Below, piece after piece: positions 12,901 to 22,907 of a stretch of DNA of 64,000 nt. Location of the stretch: positions 51,441,722-51,505,721 of the forward strand of contig JAQMRL010000005.1 in the NCBI GenBank assembly GCA_035578175.1. Direction: 5' to 3'. A program made the position numbers and the translations under genes. This DNA is from Catonia carolina (lineage: Eukaryota; Arthropoda; Insecta; Hemiptera; Achilidae). A model generated the notes under the pieces. It made no database searches. It saw only the letters and a list, made by a program, of their open reading frames with translations, and was not told the DNA's origin. Position 1 is the stretch's first letter. Every line of letters begins with the position of its first letter.

Positions 12901-15900
12901 ACCTTCTTTTTAAACTGCGTCACCTTTATTTTTATTCTTACTTACACGTGTTTCGGTGGATCCACCATCATCAGAGTAAATAAAAAAAAATTAAAACTAA
13001 AAAATTGTTATCTCACTTATTTAAAACTTGCAGAAGATGATACATCTTCAGTCATTTGTAAATTTATACTCATTTGTATAAAAAGAAGGTTGGTAAAATT
13101 ATTATATAAATTCATTATATGAAATAGAAATATTAAAATAGTTATCTATTTATTAAATAATTTTCTCTATTTTTATTATTATTTTAATCATATAATCACA
13201 AATCTATAGTTGGAACAGGATTTTTCTGTTTGTACTACAATTCAGTACGGGTATTGAACTGTAACTGTAACTGGAGACAAGGTTAAAGAGTTTAAAACAC
13301 TGAAATGTTACTACATTATATCAACTTATAAAAAAAAGGAAACTGTAAATTTGGTAAGATATACAAACATTTCAGAATAATAGAACCATGTAACCATAAG
13401 AATTTAAAAAAATCTGGTGTGAAACACTCACACAACTTTCTCTTGCCAATGCAAATAACGAACAATATAATCTAACATTAGTAATAAAACAGTAGAAATA
13501 AACAAAAAACTAACCTCAATTAACATAACCTAATTTTAATTATGAGTGAAAGACGCAAAATGAAAATCAAACTCTGTTTTGCTTAAAAAAAATGGAAAAA
13601 TCACGCTCTTTCACGCTAAATTAGGCTCTATAGAGAAAAATGCTAATATTAAAGTTGTAGATCTCTCAATTTTCTATAAATTTGATTATATACACTTTTG
13701 TTGTAAAATGCATACTAAGGCTGAAATCGTAAAAAAAAATTGATTAATAAAAATTATGCGATAAAAGTTTTGAAAATTCAATTTTTAGTTCTTTTAACTT
13801 TGGAAAGAACATACTAATCTACTGTAGAACATTTTAGTTACTAATAATAATTACATTAAAAGTTTGTTAGTTAAAAATTTATGTATAGAACTATAAACAC
13901 AAGAAATAATCAGCAATAATAAATTTATAAAAATTTTATATCAGTTTTAGTCAACGTACTAATAAAAGACGCTGGCATTTTTTGGTTGAACTGCTGATGT
14001 TGTGATATTAGGATGCTGGCACTGTAAGGGTTAAAAATATAGCCAGATCCTGTGGTGAATGAAGTGAAGGTGTTATTTGCAGGGTGGAAAGTAGATGCTT
14101 TTCAGTGGGCCTGGCATCGTAATAAGCATACTTTTCCACTCAGTGAGGAAGGCATACTGCCCGTCCCCAAGCTTTGTGCAGCTGAGAGGTATGCATTATG
14201 TCACTAGTACTGTGAAAGATTGCGTTAGTAGTAGTAACGTTTTACTTGTATTATGTTTGTAGTAGTCAAGGGTACTATCCAAACTACATATATTCTGTGT
14301 CGCCGTCTACAGCGAATAGTCAAAATAACACCCATGTATGTCACGCACTAGGCAGCCTACTGCCCAGCGAAGAGCAATGAGATGATTAGTACAGTGTTAT
14401 GACATAACAGCAGTCTGGTACTTCGTCTTTCCCCTTCATCCCGCAGCTGCACAAAGCTTGGGGACGGGCAGTAGGTAAACCTCGCTCCTCGTTCATTGTA
14501 AAAATGTAAATAAATAATTTAGAAACATTGAGTATAAAGGAATGTAGAAACCTATTAAAAACTAAAATTGTTCGATCAGGGAATTTAATGTTTAAATATT
14601 TCTCCAGTTGAATAACCATTACAAATTTTAAACATAACCTTGAAAATTTTTAATTCACCGAGTTGAGTGTAGTAGCAATGTAAAATTTTATGTGAATAAA
14701 AATAATTATGCCTGTATCTTTATATTGCTTTTATAACTGGTGTTTTAGGGCAGTTTATCGTTTAGAGAAGAAAGAAGTTAAAAATAAAACTAATGATATT
14801 AAAACCAAAGAAAATATAGCAACTCTATATCAGACCGTCAGATGTGAGTAAGTACGTTGGATTAATAAATAATTCTTTAAAGTAGATACAGTAATTTTTT
14901 TTGTTGGTACAGCATAACCACAATTACATATAGGGTGTCACACAAGTAACTCGACATATCTCTGAGGTGTATTCCTCTTATCAAAATAATGAAAAAAGTT
15001 CATACAAACATAGGTCCGGAATTGCTTCGTTAACGAGTTACAGCTGGTGAAAATTTCAGTTACCTGGCAGAAATGAAGCCCTGCAAAAATTTTTGGAGCA
15101 TTAAGTTGTGAAACTAAACAGATTTTAAGTAAAATGAGCTGAAAAATTGATTAAAACAGGTCCCAGATCTGTAACTAGAGTAGTTTTTGAGACGTGACAA
15201 AATATATTAAATTTGATCTCGAAAAACTGTTTTCTTTATGGTTTGAAGTATATTAACTTTGTTTAATGGGTAACAAACATGTAAAATTTTTAAAAAAATC
15301 TTGTAGAGAATTTAATTCTAAAGAGAATGATGTAAAGAAAACACAAACTATAGAAAACCGGGTTTTGTGTCGTTCGTAAACATATGATCGGAAATAGGGG
15401 ACCTTCCTTTTGTTGCTATTGAAGTTTGAAGCCGATAGCACATTTGGTTTTTGTTTTATGTGTGTTTTTTGAAAGTAACTTTTTCATGGCATTGTGGAAA
15501 TAAGTGACTCACATTATAAGTGAGGTTAGCGATTTGTTGTCTCGCATTCAGAGCGACGGCAGGGATTGGATGAGTCGGGTAGTGAATAGAGATGAGACCT
15601 GGATATTTGAGTATGACGCCGAGATTTGTAAACAAAGTCAGCAGTGGGTAGAAAAGGGTGGGAAGTGGCCAACAAAAGTCAGGATGTCCAAGTTGCGATT
15701 GATGGCAGTGTTGATCGGTTTTTTCGATACCCGCGGCATCATTCATTGTGAATATGTTCCTGCTGGCCAGACAGTGACTGGACAGTTCTATGTTGACATC
15801 CTGGAGCAGCTATGAGCACACATTTTATGTGTACAGCCTGAACTCACCGAGGATGGCCGGATCTAGCACAACGACACCACACCGGCCCATTCATCGTTCA

Positions 15901-16453
15901 TTGTGCAAGAGTTTTTGGTGAAAAAAGCACTCTAATGTTGTTGCACACCCACCCTATAGCCATATCACTCCCTGTAACTTCTTATTATTCCTCAAGATAA
16001 AGTCACACCTCAAGAGAGCTTATTGTGGCGACGTACAGGAAGTCAAGGAAGCTGTAACCATAGTGCTGATTGAAGTAACTTCGAAGGATTACCAAGGGTG
16101 CTTCAAATCGTGGAAGCAATGTTGGAATCGTTGTGTAGAGTTAAAGGGAGACTATTGTGAAGGTCGATAATAAAATTTTGCTCGTAATTTAACTTGCTTG
16201 TGTTTTATTGACAAATTCCCAGAACTTAATTGCTACACCTCATATTTATCTTAACAATACGTAAGGACTAACCAAGATAAAATATTGTTTTTTTCCAGGT
16301 TACATGAGGGTAAAAAGAAAATTAAAAAATATTAGAAGTAAAATTGAACAAAGAAAATTAGAAAACGAACAGTTAAAGATCGCTGAACAAATGAAAGAGG
16401 ATAATTCTAATATAAGCGAGGAAAATTCTTCCAGCTTGAACATCACATTATGA
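3932..16453 (+). CDS. TLC-domain, ceramide-synthase-like membrane protein, 5'-partial, six exons
   Basis: Exons 3932-4284, 6586-6741, 8747-8933, 12638-12783, 14749-14843 and 16299-16453 join in phase with GT-AG introns and encode 363 residues to a TGA stop. The first exon opens with a KACKFQSERF...LWNLCFY segment matching the 'KFcEs.WrfxFY' entry to the TLC domain. It continues with FFSLLLGFYISQ and SLIDCKDDLQEEF (cf. 'fYwSLl...DvKRkDFkE'), then NFMIEVSKLFY (cf. 'dfllEaaKm.nY'). Several hydrophobic helices follow. In active ceramide synthases (ER acyl-CoA-dependent sphingoid-base N-acylation) a His-His pair and an LHD motif form the active site; here those places read YVTLF (about residues 102-106) and FGWIMN (about 126-131), so activity is doubtful. 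Residues 233-363 form a basic, Lys/Glu-rich, probably cytosolic tail. A 57-bp tandem duplication lies in exon 3. N-terminal exons are missing. A TRAM-type TLC protein is the main alternative. Confidence 0.72.
4295..5090. repeat. R1 cluster: three copies in alternating orientation
   Basis: A minus-orientation R1 copy (about 4300-4540, beginning TTGTTGTTTAGGTCATCA) is joined head-to-head to a plus copy (about 4543-4930). A minus-orientation fragment follows (about 4935-5085). The cluster begins only about 15 bp after the donor of TLC exon 1. Such inverted neighbours can fold back in the pre-mRNA. Confidence 0.65.
5091..6585. other. Intron sequence without recognised elements
   Basis: Mostly AT-rich. 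The stretch 6200-6490 is relatively GC-richer, with GCGC and CTCTCACTCGC blocks, and looks like an old repeat or promoter fragment that I cannot classify. No coding exon is supported. Confidence 0.4.
6770..7168 (-). repeat. R1 interspersed repeat, minus orientation
   Basis: Begins TTGTTGTTTAGGTCATCAGC (tail end of R1) and runs through the shared blocks to the CTCTCCACCTGTCTGTTACG start block. It begins about 30 bp after TLC exon 2. The frames on both strands across it (6727-6985) are repeat shadows. Confidence 0.7.
7350..8507 (+). mobile_element. R2 (TG-family, Helentron/HINE-like) copy with nested retroposon
   Basis: Starts with ACTTTCTCTTGCC, carries the GTTTTCAGACC...AAAACATGTTTTTAGCG block and a short TG run, and ends with a GGCAAGA inverted repeat, the hairpin GTGTGAGTGTTTCACA and TCAGA. 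Its first internal repeat unit is interrupted at about 7827 by roughly 240 bp ending in (AAT)n, flanked by the direct repeat AAAAGT or longer; this is a retroposon insertion. Another interior repeat unit follows near 8190-8330. Confidence 0.65.
7827..8066 (+). mobile_element. Retroposon fragment with AAT tail nested in R2
   Basis: Interrupts an otherwise continuous R2 internal unit. It ends in (TAA)n and is bordered by copies of ATAATAAAAGT at 7816-7826 and 8067-8077, although the tail makes the exact duplication length ambiguous. A frame reading GTRWSEERKADF and QRLPLRELYG suggests the 3' end of a non-LTR element, without a confident family. Confidence 0.5.
8824..8933 (+). repeat. 57-bp in-frame tandem duplication inside TLC exon 3
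   Basis: Unit 1 is 8824-8880 and unit 2 starts at 8881. The encoded pairs are LFNMVLCGYLGSEVI and LFNIVLVGYLGCELI, 19 residues apart and in frame. It duplicates or extends the last predicted TLC membrane helix just before the exon's splice donor at 8934. Confidence 0.75.
9326..9413 (-). repeat. tRNA-like SINE head
   Basis: On the minus strand GGTTGGTCTAGAGGTAAAGT resembles an A box and GGTTCAAATC resembles a B box, at tRNA-like spacing. There is no acceptor-stem pairing, so it is a SINE head rather than a functional tRNA. Confidence 0.45.
9414..10117. other. Intron sequence, nothing recognised
   Basis: Part of the large TLC intron 3. A pyrimidine-rich stretch at 9660-9900 looks repeat-derived, but no match to the other families in the window was seen. 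Confidence 0.35.
10118..11235 (-). pseudogene. LINE-A reverse transcriptase C-terminal remnant, split by a SINE
   Basis: The minus-strand frame (about 10137-10910, with more after the SINE) encodes the typical end of a non-LTR endonuclease/reverse transcriptase: EVGEFCYLGSKIT, KSRIAQARKAF, HYVWSVALYKSETWVLGA, RIEGFEMWCYRKMLKIRWMD and GRQRLEYLKQIT. The upstream RT palm region at 11017-11235 is frameshifted and truncated. Related copies lie at 29310-30145 and 58863-59440. The SINE insertion at 10834-11004 breaks the frame. Confidence 0.8.
10834..11004 (+). mobile_element. tRNA-derived SINE (S1) with 12-bp target duplication
   Basis: Contains an A-box-like GGCGTAGTTGGTAAC and a B-box-like GATCGAATCCC, an unrelated body and an A-rich end. 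It is flanked by TCATCCATTCCA at 10822-10833 and 11005-11016. Removing one copy restores the LINE-A sequence, which reads the same uninterrupted way in the 29.4-kb copy. The frame at 10862-11074 is therefore an artefact. Confidence 0.85.
11236..12055. other. Intron sequence, no feature recognised
   Basis: Contains overlapping short frames on both strands (about 11263-11496) but no family motif or splice context that would support an exon. Confidence 0.35.
12056..12620 (-). repeat. R7 repeat copy interrupted by a SINE
   Basis: The segment 12381-12620 is the reverse complement of 53455-53690 (shared blocks include CTCACTGTTGAGGTTGGCAG and CTCGTGACTCACTA). The part near 12160-12202 matches 56080-56115 (TTATTACCGGTTTTGAAAG). 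It decodes to fragments such as TYEKLLPVLKER, so R7 probably derives from a protein-coding transposon of unknown class. A SINE with a 13-bp duplication splits it. Confidence 0.6.
12203..12367 (+). mobile_element. tRNA-derived SINE (S1) with 13-bp target duplication
   Basis: Same family as the 10834 SINE (GGCGTAGTTGGTAAC A box, GGTTCGAATCCC B box, A-rich tail). It is flanked by TTGAAAGAAAGGC at 12190-12202 and 12368-12380. Together the two copies define a SINE of about 165-171 bp. Confidence 0.85.
12859..13131. mobile_element. R8 inverted-repeat element (MITE-like), single unit
   Basis: Ends are inverted copies of about 55 bp (TTTCTATTTCATATAATGAA near the left end, mirrored near the right). 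It carries the block ACACGTGTTTCGGTGGATCC with GATGATGG-type sequence. It lies about 75 bp downstream of TLC exon 4 and is a simpler relative of the compound element at 21961-22415. Confidence 0.6.
13409..13742 (-). mobile_element. R2 (TG-family) 3'-end copy, truncated
   Basis: Reads, reversed, the R2 3' half: one internal unit, ATTTGCATTGGCAAGAGAAAG, hairpin GTGTGAGTGTTTCACAC and CCAGA. The 5' part with the TG run is absent. Confidence 0.7.
14040..14510 (+). repeat. R1 fragment split by a 315-bp MITE
   Basis: R1 sequence 14040-14154 resumes at about 14474 (GGTAAACCTCGCTCCTCG), showing that the intervening inverted-repeat element was inserted into a pre-existing R1 copy. Confidence 0.65.
14157..14471. 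mobile_element. 315-bp TIR MITE with TA target duplication
   Basis: Terminal inverted repeats CTGCCCGTCCCCAAGC and the reverse complement GCTTGGGGACGGGCAG extend about 28 bp. TA lies on each side (14155-14156 and 14472-14473), as expected for Tc1/mariner-type transposition. There is no coding capacity, so it is non-autonomous. It sits inside an R1 copy. Confidence 0.8.
14933..16241 (+). pseudogene. mariner-like transposase remnant
   Basis: The frame 15504-15815 encodes the middle of a mariner DD34D transposase: DETWIFEYD, the usual E/D-T-W first catalytic region, then K-R-sK and FFDTRGIIHCEYVPAGQTV. Further degenerate coding sequence runs to CFKSWKQCWNRC and a stop near 16170. The N-terminal DNA-binding region is missing or frameshifted. 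The left end GGGTGTCACACAAGTAACTC matches, in degraded form, the right end near 16241 and is shared with the palindrome at 56519. It lies in TLC intron 5, ending just before the last exon. Confidence 0.7.
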
Positions 16454-17110
16454 TTAAAAAGATTGAAATCCATTCTAAATGAAAGTTTTGATTTGAGGCT
16501 TGTCAGAATTTAAACTAGGAAAAAATTAATGTGCATTTGAAAGATCTGGAAAATGAAAACCTATGTAGGTGCATTACGAAAAGCAGTCTGTTATACCTAA
16601 TTATTTATTATACAGTATTTTATGTATTTTCCATATATTTACATTATTAATGTTATATATGTTATATCTATATATTATATATGTTATGTATGTTATATGT
16701 TTACTTATATATGTTTTATGTACTTACAAATTTTTAGATGTGAAAAATGATTGTAATTGCACCCCTTTTCCACAGATAAGTAAAAAAGTAATGATTTTAA
16801 AAAGGCTTTTTAACAGGTTGGTTGCCACGATGTATAAGAGTAAGCCGTTCGCACAGGCAACATTATAATTAGTAAACTTTCACTGGGGGCCGCGCAGAAA
16901 AATTGCAAAATAAGATCAATTACGTTTCATATATTGAGTATATAATAGTAAAAAGTTAATACAATATCAGATAAATAAAAAATGTGGTGAGGAAACATTT
17001 GATTCTCACAGCCTACCAGAAAAAATATTCTCGGAACAGGCTGCATGTAACACATGTGATCCTCACTTACAATACTAGTTAAAAAATAAGCACGAGTGAA
17101 CAAATCTATA
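16454..17110. other. 3' flank of the TLC gene
   Basis: Probable 3' UTR and intergenic DNA. AATAAA-type signals occur near 16973, but no single polyadenylation site can be assigned. The frame at 16569-16868 is a simple TATATG-rich artefact. Confidence 0.4.
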
Positions 17111-17420
17111 TACAGTAAAACCTTCTCAAAACAAACATGTACGGTGAACTCAATAAGTGGTCATTTTGGAGAAGTGGAGGTCAGGACAATACCCTAATTA
17201 AAATAACTTCATTATTATGAAAAGTGTATGATTATTTACCCCTAAAATATTGTGTACATGAAATTTTAATTTTTTGTACTAGAACACTACATCCGATGTA
17301 ATTACAAACTAACCGAAATGAATAAATTACACTTCTGAACTATATGAATGTTTATAGGGTTCTGTACATAACAACATCTATAGTCAACGGCGTACGTGCA
17401 ACATTACATTTCTGGTAGGG

Positions 17421-18898
17421 CAGTGGCGGATTAACACATTTGCCGCCAGTAGGCTGTTCAAATTTTGCCGCCCCTTGTGATCTCTGCATTTCGATACCCT
17501 ACACGGAGATAATAAGGTGGAAGAAAATGTCAAATTTTATAATTAAAAAACTAAAAAATGTTATATATTTTTATTGGACTTACAGTTTAAAACAATATGC
17601 CTATTAAATTATGTATTAAGAATCCGCTTGATGATGATAATAAAATCAATTAAAATATAAAAGTTTTAAATTACCTTTTTGCGCGATTTTATATTCGCAA
17701 AATCGTCAATTAAATCGTCGTATGAAATATTGTTCATAAGTTCTGACTCTATGCACAAAAGAGCTAAAGCATTTAGCTTTTCTTGACTTAATGTAGATCG
17801 TAGATAGTTTTTCACCCGCTTTAAGCAAGAAAAGCTTCTCTCACCCGAACAATTTGTTGCTGGTGTACACAAAGCCATGCGAACTGCTATATCCAAGTTA
17901 TATCCCGCGATGACCCGCCCGCGCCTTGTGCTCGTGCGCCCGCGACATCATTTCAGCCAGACACTCAGCGAATGGTCATGTCATTCATTACCGCACCGCA
18001 AATACATAGTATAAAAACAGTATTTGCAGATTGACAAACGTCCAATACCCCATGTTGGCGCTTGTAAGACGCCGGAATAAAAGACAGTGAAACGAATTTA
18101 AACTGAATAATTTTATAGAACTTAGTAAACGATTAATTAACTTATTTCGGAGGACCAGGTCAGTTTTAAGCGGCTGCCGACCACAGCTAAAACGATTTAA
18201 AGAATAAACAAAAGGCTTAGAAACAGGAGGAATAAAACAAAGAACGGTAACGGACAAAATTGATAGGGAAAAACAAGGGGATACACACATTTGAAATAAC
18301 TAACTGTAACAACGGAAAAATGCTCTTACCTGGAGTCCATTAACAACTTGAAACTTGTAGAAAATCACGTGGAAGCGCACTGGTAACATTGCAATGAATA
18401 CACTAAGACAGTTTACAATAAAAAGCACATGAGCATTGAATATAATTCACATAAGCATAGAATAATGAACAGTTTAGGTTTGTGATAACCCAACGAGAGA
18501 CGAAACGAACTGATTGAAAACGAAGAAATTGGCAGGGCATCGCTAACCCAAGCCACGCGCTAATCGCACTAGATAAGAACACAACCGTACATCACAGCAG
18601 CTAAGACAAAAGTGTGTAAGGGAGAAGCCGGATGCTTGAGAGGAAGAGGGGATACGGATGACGTGACTTAATGATGTCACACGGAAGCAGATGCAGGAAC
18701 ACATTGTTATTAGCGGGGAAAACAGTTTGAATAACCCCGGGAAGACTGGCGCTAACACCCCACTTTGACAAATTAAGTAGTGAAAACTAATAACATTTAG
18801 GTAGGTATTTGTTTATTTCTGTAAGAAAAAAATTTTTTGGGGCCGAATTTGCCGCCCTAGGCTTCAGCCTACTCAGCCTGCTGGTAAATCCGCCACTG
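17421..18898 (-). mobile_element. hAT transposon with perfect 8-bp target duplication
   Basis: Terminal sequences CAGTGGCGGATTAAC and GTAAATCCGCCACTG are inverted repeats. Both sides carry TGGTAGGG (17413-17420 and 18899-18906), the 8-bp duplication diagnostic of hAT. Subterminal TTTGCCGCC motifs occur at both ends. A minus-strand frame inside encodes only the transposase C-terminus, so this copy is internally deleted. Confidence 0.9.
17666..17896 (-). pseudogene. hAT transposase C-terminal dimerisation fragment
   Basis: The 76-residue frame contains CTPATNCSGERSFSCLKRVK and LRSTLSQEKLNALALLCIES, the hallmark hAT dimerisation region of DUF4371/zinc-finger-MYM-like transposases. The upstream BED finger and the catalytic core are absent, so this is a remnant. 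Confidence 0.85.
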
Positions 18899-19399
18899 TG
18901 GTAGGGGAAGAGCCGAAGATGTTTATGTCGTTTTTGTGGTTTTTCCACTAATACAATAGAAGTTGAAGCTTCTTAAATTTTTTGTGTTATACTACGAGTA
19001 TATAAACTGTATAAGCTTTTAAATCTGTCAATACTCGAGGTAGCAGTATCAATACGTAGCGCATGGCTATTCTGTATTACATAAATTTGTCCATCTACCT
19101 TTAATTTCTATGATATTATTAAATTAAAGTGGTGCCTTTTGCTCATTTTTACCAGTCGCAGTCGGATTAGAGAGTGGTCGTTTAGTGGAGGTAAATTTTT
19201 ATGGGGAAGAATAGTTAATATTTTGGTTCCCAAATAAACTGGTCGGTTAGAGAGTTGGTCGCTTAGAAGAGGTGGTCTTTTGTGGAGGTTTTACTGTATT
19301 AAAACTCAAAATTAATGTATTCACACAATTCGAAAAATAAAGAAGAAAATTTAAGATGTAAAGAAGCTATTCTTCAACAGTTTTACTGTATAAATGAAA

Positions 19400-19990
19400 T
19401 TTATCACCTTACTTTTGGTTGCTTATTTAAGTTTAAAAAACTTACGTGTGTTTCAGTGGTACCACCTTCAGAGCAATTTAAAAAAAATTAAAATTTAGAA
19501 CGGTGTTTCCATTCAGTCATTTAGATTAAAACTGTGGTTGGCAGAATGCATTTCAAAAAATTTATTCAACAGTTTTATTGATCCCTGGTAAAAAAAGGAA
19601 ACGATTATGTACTTAAGATACTATTGAGACTGATAGTGAAGACACCGATGACAGCAATAGTAAAGAAGGCGATTCATTCATAGAAAATTTTGTTCTAATG
19701 GAATAAGGTAGCTGGTAATTACAGTAAATCAAACATTTCTAGTCGTGTAATTAAGCTATAAGCAAAATTACAGGTCACATTTATTTCATATAAGGTTTAT
19801 GAAGAAAACATTTTCTCAGAATAAATCACAGTTTACAAAATATCTGTAGAAACTACATGGTAGTGAAATGTACAAGTAGTGTCTCACTGTTGAGTTTGGC
19901 AGCACTGTCAAATTTTCTCTTCCCTTCCTCACAGTCCATCCATACGCAAAAGGCAATCTCGTGACTTCAGTATCTATAGTATTAACTAAT
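19400..19990 (-). repeat. Decayed R8 and R7 fragments
   Basis: Positions 19440-19500 contain an ACGTGTGTTTCAGTGGTACC block related to R8. Positions 19862-19975 carry the R7 blocks CTCACTGTTGAGTTTGGCAG and CTCACAGTCCATCCATACGC. The DNA between them is Ser/Asp-rich coding-like debris in frame shreds. No intact gene. Confidence 0.5.
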
Positions 19991-21608
19991 TTTGGCAAGC
20001 ACAGATGATACCTGCATACAGATATATTTACACTAGTTCCAATAGGCCTGCAACAAATTCAATGTATTCTTAGTAGGCCTACAAAAGTTATGATGAAAGA
20101 ATCACAGTGGTGTCTGGGGAATCAGCATGGATTCTCGCGGCCTGTGGGGATAAACCTATGAGAATTTCCAGCGATCCTCACGGCCTGTATTGACGAAACA
20201 CCTGAGGATCGCATTGTGCATCTCATGACAGCCAACCTGTTAAGATTAAATCTGGAGTCCAGATATAGAGCCAGTTACTTCCGGGGTAATCAATAATTAT
20301 CCACCTGCTTTGATTTGTTCATTGACTAACCACGCACCCTATCTAGCGGCCCCATATTAATCTACAATGGATTATCGACCTCCCTACCTTGAACTATTCC
20401 TACCTCTGTTTCCTTGCATTAGAATCTGTATATCAACATCTGTTTCCTTTCCCTGTTTTTAACTCTCACTTCTAGTTTAGTGTGTGCCATGTAATGTATT
20501 GATTTTACCGGTTTTACCTGCTTTATTCGTTCCAAGGCTTTAAATTGTTGATAAATTTATACTGCTAATTAATTATGTATGTACTTATTTTGTGACTTAT
20601 GTATTTTAATATTCATAAGACTTTCAGTTTAAGTAATTTTATCTTCAACAATACTTGTATGCTTAACATGGACACTTGTGCATTATATTCATTATGAATA
20701 TAAATAAAAACCCTATAATAATCAACCCTATTGGACTTGTACTGCAAGTAATTTGTCATATTGTACTGCATGTCTGTGCTAGAAGTTATTCTTGATTTTC
20801 TTGTAAATATCGCTTTCACTTCTATTGGTTCGTTTTTCCACTTTCACAAAAACAAGTCACATCCATATGCAAGAGATAGGTTGTCCAATTCTCGGTTAAT
20901 TTTTAATAGTACTGCTCAAAGGTGGTTGTATTAATTTCTATTCTTATATCATAATTCATCTAATAGTTTTTCCTAATACAACCTTTTACACTCCTAATTT
21001 CAGCAGCCTGAATTTCAGACATTTTTCCTCTCTACTACTGATCCATACCATACTATCGTTTGTTAATACAGACACATCTGATACTTGGTAAAATCTGAAA
21101 CGAATGTCTCTCCTAATGTTGTTTCTTAAAGAACAATCTATAGCATTACAGAGTTAAACTTGGGCTGTTTTTGTTGGACTTCAAAATCCCTATCAAACAT
21201 TACATCACATCTAATATACCAAAAATATTGGACCTGCTTCAGAATCTGTACATGCAACACAATTTCAGAATGGTCAATTGCCCTGAAAAGCGAACGTCTT
21301 TGACTTTTGCACTGAAATTCTATCCTCTTTCTTCACCAATTAGTTTCAGTTGGTACCTTTTGTAACCAATTTTCACTCTCTTGACTGTACAATTATGGTT
21401 TCCATACAATTTCAGCCATAATTGATTAACCATGAATAGGAAACGTACAGTTGCACAAATGTTTTAAAACTTTCTATGTTGTACACTCCAAAAATCTCAT
21501 CATTGAACAACATATTATTTGGATATCATCAGTTAGTTTTGTTTCCTAAAAGTTTCAGTTTCAATCTGTGACATTTTCAGTCCACTATTACCGCAATATA
21601 TACAAGTA
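19991..21608. other. Intergenic DNA with a possible decayed LINE
   Basis: Between about 20760 and 21160 the minus strand can be read in shifting frames as a non-LTR RT C-terminus, but with many stops; I regard this as possible only. The rest shows no recognisable feature. Confidence 0.3.
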
Positions 21609-22643
21609 CATTGGAGCGTCAGTTATCCGAACTAATTGGGACCAGAGTGGTTCTGATAATCAAATAAGCTCAGTTACTGTAATATAAGTGTACTAATATA
21701 CACTGTAACATAACAATGTAATATTACTTAACTGTTTATTAGGTTAATAAAGGCTACCATAAACTTTAATTTAAAAAATTACTATTTATAGCAAATGTAG
21801 TCCTAAAGATTATAAAAAAACAAACTGAAAAATACAGAATTTCAAATCTGAATAAAATGATGAAATAAACTACGGTAATAAAATCCGTTAGAAAATATTT
21901 TTTAACACACTTGTACATATACTATGTAAATCTTTATAATGCATCCTGCAGTTTGAAATTAATTCTATTTTATATAATGAATTTATATAATAAATTTCAC
22001 TAATCTTCCTTTTTAACTACGTCAACTTTATTTTCACTTACACGTGTTTTGGTGGATCCACCATCATCAGAGTAAATAACATATAATTGAAACCAAAAAC
22101 TTTATTTATTAAAATTATTATTCTTCTGTAGATTTTTAATGAATAAAGTTTTTGGTTTCAATTATATGTTATTTACTCTGATGATGGTGGATCATCATCA
22201 GAGTAAATAACATATAATTGAAACCAAAAACTTTATTTATTAAAATTATTATTCTTCTGTAGATTTTTAATAAATAAAGTTTTTGGTTTCAATTATATGT
22301 TATTTACTCTGATGATGGTGGATCCACCAAAACACGTGTAAGTGAAAATAAAGTTGACCCAGTTAAAAAGGAAGATTAGTGAAATTTATTATATAAATTC
22401 ATTATATAAAATAGAATATACTATGTAATAATTTTTAAAAAAAACTTGAATTTTGTTTTCAACTATGATAAAACTCTTTTTGTTACAACATCCGCCTTTC
22501 TTGTTTGTAACAATACTTCAGCAGCACTAAATTCAGGCTGTTTTTTACACCATAGCATTGCTGTTTTTAGGGCAGAAAAGCCTCTGCGTGAGTAAATACG
22601 TTTAGTTTTCCATCGATGGTGGTTTGGATAATTGACGCTCCTG
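21609..22643. mobile_element. Tigger/pogo-like MITE hosting a compound palindrome
   Basis: The left end CATTGGAGCGTCAGTTATCC and the right end GGATAATTGACGCTCCTG are inverted repeats with TA next to each. The inner part is AT-rich and non-coding. The R8 compound at 21961-22415 is inserted inside. Confidence 0.6.
21961..22415. repeat. R8 compound: a palindrome duplicated in tandem within outer inverted arms
   Basis: The outer arms mirror one another (ATTCTATTTTATATAATGAA at the left and its reverse complement at the right). Inside, a palindromic unit of about 135 bp occurs twice: CATCATCAGAGTAAATAAC..., loop TTATTATTCTTCTGTAG, then its mirror. The first and second units are almost identical, differing for example at AATGAATAAAG versus AATAAATAAAG. 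The element at 12859 has the outer arms but a single divergent core. Confidence 0.75.
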
Positions 22644-22907
22644 TATAATATTCTACGATAGATTTCTCATTCTATTAGATTTAAACAATCATTTAACTGC
22701 ATGTGGTTTTTTCGTAAATATTAACCCTTCATGAACAGAATTAGTTTCATGTCACTGACGAATTCAATTATGGGTTTGAGTAAAATAAATGTTTACAAAA
22801 ATGTGTTTTCCTGGATAGAAAACTATTTATAAAGGCTAAAAATTCTCACACAAATTTCATTATATATTTTTCTCTCTAATTTTACTTAATAATAATGGAT
22901 TCAAGTA

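Larger units (their letters stand above)
17113..19296. mobile_element. Tigger/pogo-like element hosting a hAT insertion
   Basis: Ends CAGTAAAACCTTCTC and GTGGAGGTTTTACTG are inverted repeats resembling pogo/Tigger termini and are flanked by TA (17111-17112 and 19297-19298). The interior keeps repeated 'GGTCGTTTAGTGGAGG'-like blocks but no transposase. The hAT element at 17421-18898 accounts for most of its length. Confidence 0.7.

Noticed and set aside
20090..20260. A coding exon near 20.1 kb (readable as ...TPEDRIVHLMTANLLRLNLE)
   Set aside because: Possibly a LINE 3' domain, but the frame is short and isolated and I could not tie it to a specific family.
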